Shown piece by piece: positions 26,018 to 33,951 of a DNA stretch of 64,000 bases. Each line of letters begins with the position of its first letter. Position 1 is the stretch's first letter. A program made the translations under genes and the position numbers. This DNA is from Paraburkholderia bannensis (GTDB lineage: Bacteria; Pseudomonadota; Gammaproteobacteria; Burkholderiales; Burkholderiaceae). The stretch spans positions 310,001 through 374,000 of the forward strand of contig NZ_JACHBW010000004.1 in the NCBI RefSeq assembly GCF_014200455.1, in the 5' to 3' direction. Under the pieces are notes generated by a model. It ran no database searches, had not been told where the DNA came from, and saw only the letters and a program-made list of their open reading frames with translations.

Positions 26018-28042
26018 GTGACCCAACGCCCATCCGTCACCGTCAAGCCCCCCGACGCGGCCCGCGCGGACGCGATCGCCCAAGCGCATGCGCGCTCGCG
26101 CTCGCTTGGCCTGAGTGCGGGTGCGACGCCCGAGTTCGATGCGCTCGCCACGGCAGACCTGCGCAATCTGATCGACGCGAACCACGCGCTCTACCATCAG
26201 GCGCGTCCCGTGATGGACGCGCTGCATGCGCAGATCGTCGATACCGAAAGCATGGTGCTGCTCACCGACCGCAACGGCGTGATCCTGCACAGTCTGGGCG
26301 ACACCGATTTCGTCGAGAAGGCGCGCCGCGTGGCGCTGCGCCCAGGCGTGTCATGGGCCGAACGCGATCGCGGCACCAACGCGATCGGCACGGCGCTGGT
26401 CGATGGCCAGCCCACCACCATCCATGCGGGCGAGCACTTCCTGCGCGCCAATCACATCCTCACCTGCTCGTGCGCGCCGATCGCCGATCCGTGGGGCCGC
26501 ACGCTCGGCGCGCTCGACGTAAGCGGCGAGTCGCACGGCTTTCACAAGCACACGCTGGCGCTGGTGCGCATGTCGGCGCAGATGATCGAGAACCATCTCT
26601 TCAATACCGAGTTCGCCGATGCGGTGCGCCTGCAGTTCCACGCGCGCGCGGAGTTTATCGGTACGCTCTACGAAGGACTCGCGGCGTTCGCGCCCGACGG
26701 CACGCTGCTGTGCGCGAACCGCAGCGCGCTGTTCCAGTTCGGCGCGCCGCTCGCGACGCTGCAGCAGCGCGGCTTCGACGCGCTCTTCGGCGTTCCGTTC
26801 GCGGCCTTCCTGCAACGGCTGATGCACGCGCACACCAACCCGAATGTGCCGCTCACGCTTACGCTGCCAAGCGGCGTGCGCGTGGTCGCGCAGGGCTCAC
26901 CGGGCGCAACCGTAACGCGCGCGCAGACGGCCTGGCCTGCATCGCCTGCGACCGCCGCAGAACGCGGCGATGCCAAATCTGCGCGCGCCACCGCTGCGAC
27001 CTCGGCCATGGGCTCGGCCACCGCCTCGGCCAACTGGCAGCCCACCTTCGCCGATCTCGATACCGGCGACGCGCGCATGACCGCCGTGCTCGAACGCGTC
27101 GCCAAGGTGCGCGGGCGCGACATCCCCGTGCTGATTCTGGGCCGCACCGGCACCGGCAAGGAATGGCTCGCGCGGGCGCTGCATCAGGATTCCCCGCGCC
27201 GCGATGCGCCTTTCATCGCGCTCAACTGTGCGGCACTGCCCGACTCGCTGATCGAAGCCGAACTGTTCGGCTACGAGGACGGCGCCTTCACCGGCGCGAA
27301 ACGGCGCGGCAGCCCGGGCAAGATCCAGCAGGCGCACGGCGGCACGCTCTTTCTCGATGAAATCGGCGATATGCCGCTCGCGCAGCAGGTCAGGCTCATG
27401 CGCGTGCTGCAGGAGCGCGCCGTGATGCCGCTGGGTGGAACGCGCGCCGTGCCCGTCGATCTGCGCATCGTCTGTGCAACGCACCGCGACCTGCGCGCGA
27501 TGATCGCCGAAGGCAGCTTCCGCGAGGATCTCTATTACCGCATCAACGGGCTGGCCGTGACGCTGCCGCCGCTGACCGGGCGCACCGATCTGGATACGCT
27601 CGTTACGCGCGTGCTGGCGCTCGTGCGGCGCGAGATCCCCGAAGCGCCCGCGCGTATCGCGCCCGAGGTGCGCGTATGCTTCATGCGTTGCCGGTGGCCC
27701 GGCAATCTGCGCCAGTTGGCCAATGTGCTACGCACCGCCGCGATCATGGCCGAAGGCGGGCACGCGATCGAACTCGCGCATCTGCCCGAGGATCTGCTGG
27801 ACGATTGCGACGACGTCGCCGATGTCGGGGACGAACCACAGGATCTGGCGGCTATTACCACGGCAGATCCTGCGGTCGCTCAATCCATCGCCGCGCCCGA
27901 CACATCGCCTGCGCGCCTCGCCGACTGGCAGGCACGCCTGATCGACGACACGCTTGCGCGCCACAGCGGCAATGTCTCGGCGGCGGCGCGCGAGCTGGGG
28001 CTGGCGCGCAATACGGTATATCGGCATTTGCGGCGGCGCTGA
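26018..28042 (+). CDS. Sigma-54-dependent transcriptional activator, GAF-AAA-Fis (AcoR-like)
   Basis: A 674-residue enhancer-binding protein. Its N-terminal GAF-type sensor (about residues 60-200) contains FVEKARRVALRPGVSW and TCSCAPIADPWGRTLGALD, as in AcoR-type regulators of alcohol or acetoin catabolism. The AAA+ domain has GRTGTGKE at 375-382 (usual GETGTGKE), GAFTGA at 422-427 for sigma-54 contact, and GGTLFLDEIGDMP. A Fis helix-turn-helix ends the protein (SAAARELGLARNTVYRHLRRR). GTG at 26018 has GGAG at 26008-26011 and is chosen; ATG 26006 is the alternative without a ribosome site. The target is not evident; a ferredoxin gene follows 84 bases downstream. Confidence 0.9.
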   Translation: MTQRPSVTVKPPDAARADAIAQAHARSRSLGLSAGATPEFDALATADLRNLIDANHALYHQARPVMDALHAQIVDTESMVLLTDRNGVILHSLGDTDFVEKARRVALRPGVSWAERDRGTNAIGTALVDGQPTTIHAGEHFLRANHILTCSCAPIADPWGRTLGALDVSGESHGFHKHTLALVRMSAQMIENHLFNTEFADAVRLQFHARAEFIGTLYEGLAAFAPDGTLLCANRSALFQFGAPLATLQQRGFDALFGVPFAAFLQRLMHAHTNPNVPLTLTLPSGVRVVAQGSPGATVTRAQTAWPASPATAAERGDAKSARATAATSAMGSATASANWQPTFADLDTGDARMTAVLERVAKVRGRDIPVLILGRTGTGKEWLARALHQDSPRRDAPFIALNCAALPDSLIEAELFGYEDGAFTGAKRRGSPGKIQQAHGGTLFLDEIGDMPLAQQVRLMRVLQERAVMPLGGTRAVPVDLRIVCATHRDLRAMIAEGSFREDLYYRINGLAVTLPPLTGRTDLDTLVTRVLALVRREIPEAPARIAPEVRVCFMRCRWPGNLRQLANVLRTAAIMAEGGHAIELAHLPEDLLDDCDDVADVGDEPQDLAAITTADPAVAQSIAAPDTSPARLADWQARLIDDTLARHSGNVSAAARELGLARNTVYRHLRRR

Positions 28043-28126
28043 GCGACGACAGGCGGAGCCAGGGCGGCGCGGCGAGGGCTTCACCAGGTTAAGCTTCGCG
28101 GCGACGCTTTTTCGATCTCCCCGCCC

Positions 28127-28459
28127 ATGAATCCCGACGCCCCCGAACACGCCGCCAGCGACGCCACCGAAGCCCACGTACCCGTGGTGCGCGTGGAACC
28201 GCTCGGGCGCGAATTCGAAGCGCCGCGCGAACTCACCTTGCTCGAAGCCGCCAGCTTTGCGGGCATCCGCCTGCCGCGTTCGTGCCGCAACGGCACCTGC
28301 CGCACCTGCCTGTGCCGCGTCGTGAGCGGCGAGATCGACTTCACCATCGAATGGCCCGGCCTTTCGCGCGAGGAAAAAGCCGAGGGCTACGTGCTGACCT
28401 GCGTGGCCGTCGCGCGCACGGATCTCGTGCTCGACGTACCCGACGCCGAGCTTTCCTGA
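28127..28459 (+). CDS. 2Fe-2S ferredoxin (plant-type)
   Basis: A 110-residue electron carrier with the plant-type [2Fe-2S] motif: SCRNGTCRTCLCRV supplies three cysteines in CxxxxCxxC spacing, and the fourth is in GYVLTCVAVA. About 20 residues precede the fold. It follows the sigma-54 activator on the same strand and ends at a strong terminator. Such stand-alone ferredoxins serve oxygenases or other redox enzymes; the partner here is unknown and none lies adjacent. Confidence 0.92.
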   Translation: MNPDAPEHAASDATEAHVPVVRVEPLGREFEAPRELTLLEAASFAGIRLPRSCRNGTCRTCLCRVVSGEIDFTIEWPGLSREEKAEGYVLTCVAVARTDLVLDVPDAELS

Positions 28460-28472
28460 GCCAGAAAACACA

Positions 28473-28506
28473 AACGGCCCGCGATCGAGGATCGCGGGCC
28501 GTTAGT
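28473..28506. terminator. Intrinsic terminator between convergent genes
   Basis: A perfect 14-bp stem (28473-28486 with 28490-28503), three-base loop, then AGTT. It lies between the ferredoxin gene and the convergent DUF4148 gene and could serve both. Confidence 0.85.
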
Positions 28507-28550
28507 TCGTGTGCGGGCGCTGAGCGCCCGCAGGTGAACCTCGGTGAGCC

Positions 28551-28838
28551 TTACTGGCCGCCGAAATACACCGACTGCGGACCACGGCGGGCCGCTTCGG
28601 AGACATAACGGGCACCAGCCGCGGACGTGCTGCTCACGCCGCCGTAGGCGCTGTCGCCTTGCGTGACGGCTGCGCCCGTACCTTCGGCGGCGACGTTCTG
28701 GTTACGGCTGGTTTGCTGGAATTCGACCAGTTGGGCGCGCACCTGCTCGCGCGTGAGGCCCTGGTCGGCCTGGGCGAAAGCGGCCAGCGGCGCGGCGCAG
28801 GCAGTGGCGATAACGACAGCTTGAATCAGCGACTTCAT
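28551..28838 (-). CDS. DUF4148 small exported protein
   Basis: A 95-residue protein with signal peptide MKSLIQAVVIATACAAPLAA (cleavage near FAQA) and the family core GLTREQVRAQLVEFQQ, followed by a Gly/Ser/Ala-rich tail rather than the GYDP.DW segment of its relatives. The frame extends to 28874; the ATG at 28838 has GGAGGTC 6-12 bases upstream on this strand. It is divergent from the third DUF4148 gene across an AT-rich 358-base gap. Function unknown. Confidence 0.88.
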   Translation of the reverse strand: MKSLIQAVVIATACAAPLAAFAQADQGLTREQVRAQLVEFQQTSRNQNVAAEGTGAAVTQGDSAYGGVSSTSAAGARYVSEAARRGPQSVYFGGQ

Positions 28839-29196
28839 GGTGTGACCTCCGGAATTGTTCGAATCGCCCGGCATGCTGCAATGCGATGCGCGTGTCTGAG
28901 CGTTGAGTGGATTCTAGGCAAGCACTCGATCCGGATATATGCCAAAGTCGGCGAATTCCAGTTGCGGATTTCGCAATAATCGATTTGTTTCATCGCAACA
29001 ATCTGCCCCCAAATCTTCCCGCATGCTTTCTACATCCCCGAAATAATCAGACAATTTAATCGCCCGATTGTTGTCGCCGGGAGAACACTGAATTCGCTTT
29101 CTAAGTATTTACCCTGAGACTCCGAACGCCTACATTGCTGCCATGGGTTACGCCATCGCGTGAACCCCTGAAAAAAAGAAATCGGAGGTAGTGGAA
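28839..29196. promoter_or_regulatory. AT-rich divergent regulatory gap between two DUF4148 genes
   Basis: This 358-base gap is markedly richer in A and T than its surroundings (for example 28920-29100) and contains no supported gene. It must hold divergent promoters for the flanking DUF4148 genes. An imperfect dyad GACAA...TTGTC is visible around 29048-29073. No known operator was recognised. Confidence 0.5.
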
Positions 29197-29454
29197 ATGA
29201 AATCGCTTCTTGGAGCCGCGCTCCTCGCCGCAGTGGTCGTCGTCCCGACCGTTTCGTATGCACAATCGCAACAACCGCTTACGCGCGCCGAAGTTCGCGC
29301 CGATCTGGCCCAGCTGCGCGCTGCCGGCTACGATCCGAGCGACTGGATGCACTACCCGCAGAACGTCCAGGCTGCAGAACAGAAGATCGCCGCCGAAAAG
29401 GCCAACACGGCTTACGGCTCGTCGACTGGGACGACCTCGCAGTCCGGTCAGTAA
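29197..29454 (+). CDS. DUF4148 small exported protein
   Basis: An 85-residue protein with signal peptide MKSLLGAALLAAVVVVPTVSYA and the core PLTRAEVRADLAQLRAAGYDPSDW, then MHYPQNVQAAEQKI. GTG at 29191 is possible, but GGAGG at 29184-29188 fits the ATG at 29197 with eight-base spacing. It closely resembles the 22053 protein and ends with its own terminator. Function unknown; the family is typical of Burkholderia and relatives. Confidence 0.9.
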   Translation: MKSLLGAALLAAVVVVPTVSYAQSQQPLTRAEVRADLAQLRAAGYDPSDWMHYPQNVQAAEQKIAAEKANTAYGSSTGTTSQSGQ

Positions 29455-29476
29455 GCATCATCTGTCGTTGCAATGA

Positions 29477-29504
29477 AAGAAGGCCGCGTTTGCGGCCTTC
29501 TTCG
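29477..29504 (+). terminator. Intrinsic terminator after the third DUF4148 gene
   Basis: An 11-bp perfect stem (29477-29487 with 29492-29502) and four-base loop ending in CTTCTTCG. It lies 22 bases after the stop. Confidence 0.82.
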
Positions 29505-29565
29505 TATGCGTAGGGATGTTTTATCGAGTCGCCCCTCTAGACGGCAGGCAACCGGTTATCCGCGA

Positions 29566-29913
29566 TCATCGGCCGCCACCGCCGTGGCCGCCACCGCCGC
29601 GGCCACCACCACCGCGTCCACCTCCGCCGTGGCCGCCACCCGGCGGACCCCATTGCCCGCCATGACCGCCGCCGTGCCAGCCGCCGTTGCCGCCGCCCCC
29701 CCACGGTCTGCCGCGATCGCCGCCATGCCAATGGTCGCCACCGCCGCCGCCCCATACGCCGATATTGACGCTGCCATAGGCAGGAGCGACGTAACCCGGC
29801 GCGTAGCCGTAGTCGTAATAGCCCGGCTGAGCGTAGCCGTATCCGTAACCCGGCGCCACGGCGCACCCCGCCAGCAGGGTGATGGCGCCGGCTACCAATG
29901 CAGTTCTGAACAT
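29566..29913 (-). CDS. Glycine/histidine-rich lipoprotein
   Basis: A 115-residue lipoprotein: signal MFRTALVAGAITLLAGC with lipobox LAGC (Cys17), then a Tyr/Gly/Pro-rich region (YGYGYAQPGYYDYGYAPGY) and a C-terminal half made almost only of Gly, with His, Trp and Arg (motifs HGGG and RGGGG). The ribosome site AAAGGGGAG precedes the ATG. The composition suggests an unstructured, possibly metal-binding or matrix-like surface protein. No domain is recognised. Strong skew makes other-frame ORFs here artefacts. Confidence 0.75.
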   Translation of the reverse strand: MFRTALVAGAITLLAGCAVAPGYGYGYAQPGYYDYGYAPGYVAPAYGSVNIGVWGGGGGDHWHGGDRGRPWGGGGNGGWHGGGHGGQWGPPGGGHGGGGRGGGGRGGGGHGGGGR

Positions 29914-30040
29914 GATGTGCTCCCCTTTCTATATGTAAGAAAGGGGAAGCGTTATGAAGTTCTCGCTGAATTGTGAGCGTGGATTACGAATGTAACCGCG
30001 CGATGTCGCATAACACCGAACTGCGCCGCGCAACCCCGTC

Positions 30041-30235
30041 TTAACCGCGACGGCCAAAGGCTTCGTTGATCTTGCGGTCGGTTTGATACTGGCTGAGCGA
30101 GTACACCGCCCAGATGGCGGCGGGAATCCAGCCGATCAGCGTGATTTGCAGGATCAGGCAGATGATGCCGGCGATCGGGCGGCCGATCGTGAAAAACAGC
30201 AACCAGGGAAAGACAAGCGCGATAAGAAGACGCAT
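30041..30235 (-). CDS. YqaE/Pmp3 family membrane protein
   Basis: A 64-residue protein with two membrane helices: LLIALVFPWLLFFTIGRPIAGIICLILQI and TLIGWIPAAIWAVYSL, ending in a charged tail. It matches the YqaE/Pmp3 family, small stress-induced inner-membrane proteins linked to membrane potential. It lies 36 bases downstream of the DUF1653 gene on the same strand, so the two are likely co-transcribed. Confidence 0.9.
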   Translation of the reverse strand: MRLLIALVFPWLLFFTIGRPIAGIICLILQITLIGWIPAAIWAVYSLSQYQTDRKINEAFGRRG

Positions 30236-30271
30236 CGTGGACAGGACCTCGTGGATGGAATAAAGAATGAA

Positions 30272-30466
30272 TCAGTTGACGGGCGCAAAGCGCGGCACGA
30301 GTGCGCCTTCGAATTCGACCATTTCGAAGAACACCGAAGCCGGCCGCGTCCAGATCGAGCCGTTGGCCGCGCGATACACGATCATCGTGACCGTCGGGTC
30401 CGATTCGAGCGTCGCCTCGCACACGAGTTCATAAAATCCGCCCTTGTAGTGCCGATAACGCACCAT
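30272..30466 (-). CDS. DUF1653 domain protein
   Basis: A 64-residue cytosolic beta-rich protein matching DUF1653: VRYRHYKGGFYELVCEATLESDPTVTMIVYRA, then IWTRPASVFFEMVE. AGGGAAATATC precedes the ATG on this strand. The family is widespread, of unknown function. Co-directional with the YqaE gene 36 bases downstream. The gap to the right (30467-30718) is relatively AT-rich and shows no gene. Confidence 0.88.
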   Translation of the reverse strand: MVRYRHYKGGFYELVCEATLESDPTVTMIVYRAANGSIWTRPASVFFEMVEFEGALVPRFAPVN

Positions 30467-30718
30467 GATATTTCCCTCATCGATTGCGCAAGACTGACTT
30501 GCATAAGACTGTAGTGTAGCAATCGCGTGCGTCTGGGGTGTTAGGGGTCGATCCGCGCTATGCTGCCGCAGATAATCGGCGCAATCATTTGCTACGCACT
30601 CCGTATTAAAATCGCACGAACCCGAACTTGTTTAAACGCGATTAATTTTTTTCACGCTGGCGCGCGGCTTTTTGTCGTGCAATAACTATGGCTATCGCCA
30701 CACTCGCTGGAGCCCGCG

Positions 30719-30934
30719 ATGGCCACGCTCGAAGCCTTCCGCACTGTACTCGACGATCCGGCTACGCCCGAGATCATCCGCAATCACATTATCGATTCGC
30801 TGCAATATGCGCTGCGCAATCACGGCCAGATTTTCGCTTCCAGGGAAGTGGAATGGCTCGCGACCTGGGACGATGCGCGTATCCCGCTTGCCGCGTCCAA
30901 GGAATTGAAGCGGCGCGTGGCGGAAATTAGCTGA
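30719..30934 (+). CDS. Small hypothetical protein (71 aa)
   Basis: A 71-residue soluble, mostly helical protein: MATLEAFRTVLDDPATPEII, then HIIDSLQYALRNHGQIFASREVEW. GGAG at 30709-30712 lies six bases before the ATG. No family recognised. It converges on the GntR gene, with 16 bases between stops. Ribosome site and amphipathic, ordered composition favour a real gene. Confidence 0.65.
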   Translation: MATLEAFRTVLDDPATPEIIRNHIIDSLQYALRNHGQIFASREVEWLATWDDARIPLAASKELKRRVAEIS

Positions 30935-30950
30935 AATCCGCTGATTTTCG

Positions 30951-31712
30951 CTAGAAGGCGCTGAATACCGCCTTGAGATCGTGCCCCGAGTGCAACCGCA
31001 CCTGGCGCACGATGCGCTCTTCGATCTCGTCGAGGTGCTCGCGCATCGTTGCGAGCGCCACCGCCTGTTCGCCGCTCTCCAGCGCCGCGATGATCTGCGC
31101 GTGCTCGTCGGGCGCGCAAGAGGTGGCCTTCGACGGGTCGAGCAGCGCCTTGTAAAGCTCCGTCTTCGCGACCAGTTGCGCGAGCGCCGATACCAGCGCG
31201 ACGCCGCCCGCCAGTTCGGTGAGCAACAAATGAAACTGGCCCGCGAGGCGCACCGCCTCGTCTACGCGAGCTTCGCGCAGTGCCTTCTTTTCGCTGCGCA
31301 CGTGCGCGGCGAGCTTGCGGCGCATGCCCGCGTTGAGCGCGCCGCACAGATTCACGACGACACCCGCCTCCACCACCTGGCGCGCCCGGAACGCGGCGCG
31401 AATATCGTCCTCGGAAGGCGACGGCACGAACGCGCCGCGATTCGGTTCGAGCTCCAGCTTGCCTTCGAAACCCAGCCGGGCCAGCACCTTGCGCAACGCG
31501 CCGCGCGTGCAGCCAAAAGCCGCGGCGAGTTCGCGCTCGACCAGTTGCTGGCCCGGCGCGAGTTTTCCTTGCAGCAGCGCCGAGTTGATCGCGGCATAGA
31601 CCTGCGCTTCGATATCGTCGATGTCAAGGTCAGTATCGGTGGTGACGGTCGCGGAGGTTGGCGCGGAACCGGCGGTATGAGCGGCAGGAGCGGAGCGAGT
31701 CGAGGAAGCCAT
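30951..31712 (-). CDS. GntR-family regulator (FCD subfamily)
   Basis: A 253-residue regulator. After a 30-residue disordered start, the winged helix is AINSALLQGKLAPGQQLVERELAAAFGCTRGALRKVLARLGFEG, followed by GAFVPSPSEDDIRAAFRAR and an FCD effector domain with the metal-binding pattern around ALREARVDEAVRLAGQFHLLL and DEHAQIIAALESGE. FCD members sense small acids. It is divergent from an MFS transporter 169 bases away, and a palindrome ATTGTTGACAAT lies between them. It probably controls that transporter and itself. Confidence 0.92.
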   Translation of the reverse strand: MASSTRSAPAAHTAGSAPTSATVTTDTDLDIDDIEAQVYAAINSALLQGKLAPGQQLVERELAAAFGCTRGALRKVLARLGFEGKLELEPNRGAFVPSPSEDDIRAAFRARQVVEAGVVVNLCGALNAGMRRKLAAHVRSEKKALREARVDEAVRLAGQFHLLLTELAGGVALVSALAQLVAKTELYKALLDPSKATSCAPDEHAQIIAALESGEQAVALATMREHLDEIEERIVRQVRLHSGHDLKAVFSAF

Positions 31713-31823
31713 GAAACCATGCGCGAGAAAGTGCCAGCCGGCATTGTAGCGAGGCCGCCCGTCAAGCGGCGTACGCCCTGAAACACGGCGGCCGCTATAC
31801 GCGGCATAGCAGCCGTCACCCAG

Positions 31824-31835
31824 ATTGTTGACAAT
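31824..31835. promoter_or_regulatory. Candidate GntR operator
   Basis: ATTGTTGACAAT is palindromic except for the centre TG (arms ATTGT/ACAAT) and fits the TTGT-n-ACAA form common for FCD-type GntR regulators. It lies 47 bases upstream of the MFS start. A second dyad, GTTGAC (31827-31832) with GTCAAC (31850-31855), overlaps it. A TATAAT at 31843-31848 may be the MFS -10. Confidence 0.5.
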
Positions 31836-31881
31836 AAATTCGTATAATGGTCAACTAAACAGGCTTCAAAAGGTTGACCGA

Positions 31882-33132
31882 ATGCCCCCTTCATCCGCCC
31901 CCACACGCCCGCGCAAGCCGGACGTGAGCGCCATCGTCTGGTATGCCACCATCGTCGCCATCGGGCTGAATCTGCGGCCGCTGCTCACCTCGATCAGTCC
32001 GCTCATGACGACGATCCGCGCGGCCACCGGCCTGTCGTTCTCTGGCGCGTCGCTGCTCACCAGCCTGCCGGTGGTGGCAATGGGGCTGGGTGCGTTCGGC
32101 ACGGGTCTGCTGGCGCGGCGCCTGGGCGAGACGCGCGGCGTGGCGCTCGGTCTGATCGCGATTGCGGCGGCTTGCGGCGCACGTGCGTTCGCCGCGACAG
32201 GCGGCGCGCTCATGCTCACCGCCATCGCGGCGGGCGCGGGCGTCGCAGCCATCCAGGCGCTGCTGCCGGCCGTGATGAAGCAGCGTTTCGCGCACCGCGT
32301 CCCGCTGGCGATGGGGCTGTTTTCGGCGTCGATCATGGGCGGCGGCGGGCTGGGCGCAAGCCTGAGTCCGCTCGCGGCGCGCCTGGGCGGTTCCTGGCAT
32401 ATCGCGCTGGCAATCTGGGCCGCGCCCTCACTGATGGCGCTGGTGCTGTGGAGTTGGCTCAACTACGGTGCGCGTGCGACGGGAAGCCCGGCCGCGTCGC
32501 AACCGGGCATGCATCACGTTGCGGTGCCGGTCTGGAAGAAGCGCCGGGCGTGGGCGCTCGGCCTGCATTTTGGTCTCGTGAACGGCGGCTATACGAGCCT
32601 GGTCGCCTGGCTGCCCGCCTACTACCAGCAACATGGCGCGAGCGTCTCGGCAAGCGGCTCGCTGCTGGCCGCCATGACGGTCTTCCAGGCCGCCTGCGCC
32701 CTGTTGCTGCCACTCGCGGCCGCGCGTTTCACAGATCGCCGGCCCTGGTTGATCGGCGGCCTGTGCCTGCAATGGATCGGCGTCGTCGGCCTGGCCGCCT
32801 GGCCCGAGGCCGCGCCGCTGCTGTGGATCGCGGCGGCAGGCGCGGGTCTGGGCGGCACCTTCTCGGTCACGCTGGTGACCGCGCTCGATCACTCGGGCGA
32901 CCACCACATCGCCGCGCGGCTGGTGGCGTTCGTGCAAGGGCTAGGTTTTGTGATCGCCGCCATCGCGCCGATCGTGGCCGGACGCGTGCGCGATCTGACG
33001 GGCGGCTTTACCGCCGCCTGGGTCATGCTGGCCATCTCGATTTCGGCGATGATCGTGCTCACGCTGGCCTTCTCGCCTCGCAGCTACGGCCGCTGGCTCG
33101 GGCTGCATGGGAGCGCCGCGCTCGACGCTTGA
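31882..33132 (+). CDS. MFS transporter, CynX/NimT (cyanate permease-like) family
   Basis: A 416-residue, 12-helix inner-membrane transporter. Typical segments: IVAIGLNLRPLLTSISPLM in helix 1, LLTSLPVVAMGLGAFGTGLLARRLG (motif A-like loop), MGLFSASIMGGGGLGASLSPL, and LHFGLVNGGYTSLVAWLPAYYQQ. These match the CynX/NimT branch, whose members move cyanate or nitroimidazoles in only a few tested cases. The frame starts at 31825; the ATG at 31882 has AAAAGG upstream and matches the family start. Probably controlled by the divergent GntR regulator. Substrate unknown. Confidence 0.9.
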   Translation: MPPSSAPTRPRKPDVSAIVWYATIVAIGLNLRPLLTSISPLMTTIRAATGLSFSGASLLTSLPVVAMGLGAFGTGLLARRLGETRGVALGLIAIAAACGARAFAATGGALMLTAIAAGAGVAAIQALLPAVMKQRFAHRVPLAMGLFSASIMGGGGLGASLSPLAARLGGSWHIALAIWAAPSLMALVLWSWLNYGARATGSPAASQPGMHHVAVPVWKKRRAWALGLHFGLVNGGYTSLVAWLPAYYQQHGASVSASGSLLAAMTVFQAACALLLPLAAARFTDRRPWLIGGLCLQWIGVVGLAAWPEAAPLLWIAAAGAGLGGTFSVTLVTALDHSGDHHIAARLVAFVQGLGFVIAAIAPIVAGRVRDLTGGFTAAWVMLAISISAMIVLTLAFSPRSYGRWLGLHGSAALDA

Positions 33133-33249
33133 TCGGTCGCTGTTTTCTTCGATGTGCGCGCGGCCCGTCAGCAGGCGCGCGCACACATTGATGACAGCCG
33201 CAGGACGCCGCGTCCGCGCAACACTCACGCGCTGCGCGCCGTCAAACGT

Positions 33250-33278
33250 TTGCATTCACCGCTGTACGAATGTACAGT
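33250..33278 (+). promoter_or_regulatory. Promoter with an embedded LexA (SOS)-like box
   Basis: TTGCAT (33250-33255) and TACAGT (33273-33278) are 17 bases apart, a good sigma-70 layout. CTGT-n8-ACAG, the LexA box form, occupies 33262-33277, covering spacer and -10. A small hairpin (33285-33292 with 33299-33306) follows in the leader. The downstream gene starts at 33401. Confidence 0.5.
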
Positions 33279-33400
33279 GCGTGCAGCCCGGTTGCCGTAC
33301 CGGGCTTCGCCCCCTGCGGGGGTGCCGGCCGGCGCATTGTGCGCGGCCGGGCGCACTGCAAAGGCCGGGCGGGTCTGTTCATCAAAACGGAGATCACGAC

Positions 33401-33859
33401 GTGCGATTTATCTTGACGGGGACGGTGCTGTGCGTCCTCGCTTCCACCGCGCTCGCTGGGGAACACTACACCGAAATCTGGAACCCGCCCGAGGCGCGCC
33501 TGCCCGGCGCGCATCCGGTTTCGCCCGACAAGAAGGCGCATGCGCACCAAACGAAGAAGAAGCTCGCGAGCGTCGAGCGTCCCGACACGCGCAAGATCGC
33601 CGAACCGGCCATGCGCGCGCCGGCGCCAACCGTGCCGATGCTGCCAGCCGGCAACAATCGTGCAAACGGTGCCACGGGCCAGAGCGGCGTGAAATCGAAG
33701 CGTGACGGTCTGCCCGAAATCCCGCCGCAGATCGGCCCGGACGGCAATGTCCTGCAGGTGAGTTACGCCGTCCCGGCGCGCCGCCAGCCCGGCGCGTCGA
33801 TCCCCTCGCTTCAAGCCCTGCCGAACGTCTCTGTCGCGCCTGCGGCCCGCGCGCAATAA
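33401..33859 (+). CDS. Exported hypothetical protein (152 aa)
   Basis: A 152-residue protein with signal peptide RFILTGTVLCVLASTALA, cleaved before GEHYTE. The mature protein is proline- and lysine-rich, probably unstructured: KKAHAHQTKKKLASV, APAPTVPMLPAGNN, and a C-terminal LPEIPPQIGPDGNVLQVSYAVP segment that looks more conserved. GTG at 33401 has GGAG at 33389-33392 and is chosen; the longer frame from 33107 runs over the previous gene's end. The promoter upstream carries a LexA-like box. No family recognised. Confidence 0.7.
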   Translation: MRFILTGTVLCVLASTALAGEHYTEIWNPPEARLPGAHPVSPDKKAHAHQTKKKLASVERPDTRKIAEPAMRAPAPTVPMLPAGNNRANGATGQSGVKSKRDGLPEIPPQIGPDGNVLQVSYAVPARRQPGASIPSLQALPNVSVAPAARAQ

Positions 33860-33913
33860 GCGCCCGCGGCGGCCAGCACCCGCTCCGGGGCTGCGCGCGC
33901 AATCCGTCTCCGG

Positions 33914-33951
33914 AAAAAAAAGCGGCCCCGTCACCTTACGGTGCGGGGCCG
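33914..33951 (-). terminator. Strong orphan intrinsic terminator on the minus strand
   Basis: CGGCCCCG-T-CACC (33923-33935) pairs with GGTG-CGGGGCCG (33940-33951), four-base loop, one bulge. Reading the minus strand it is followed by C and eight T. No minus-strand gene lies to its right before the divergent region, so the transcript it ends is unidentified. Confidence 0.8.

Noticed and set aside
31828..31848. TTGACA and TATAAT as a -35/-10 pair before the MFS gene
   Set aside because: Only 9 bases separate them, too few for sigma-70. TATAAT alone may still be a -10.
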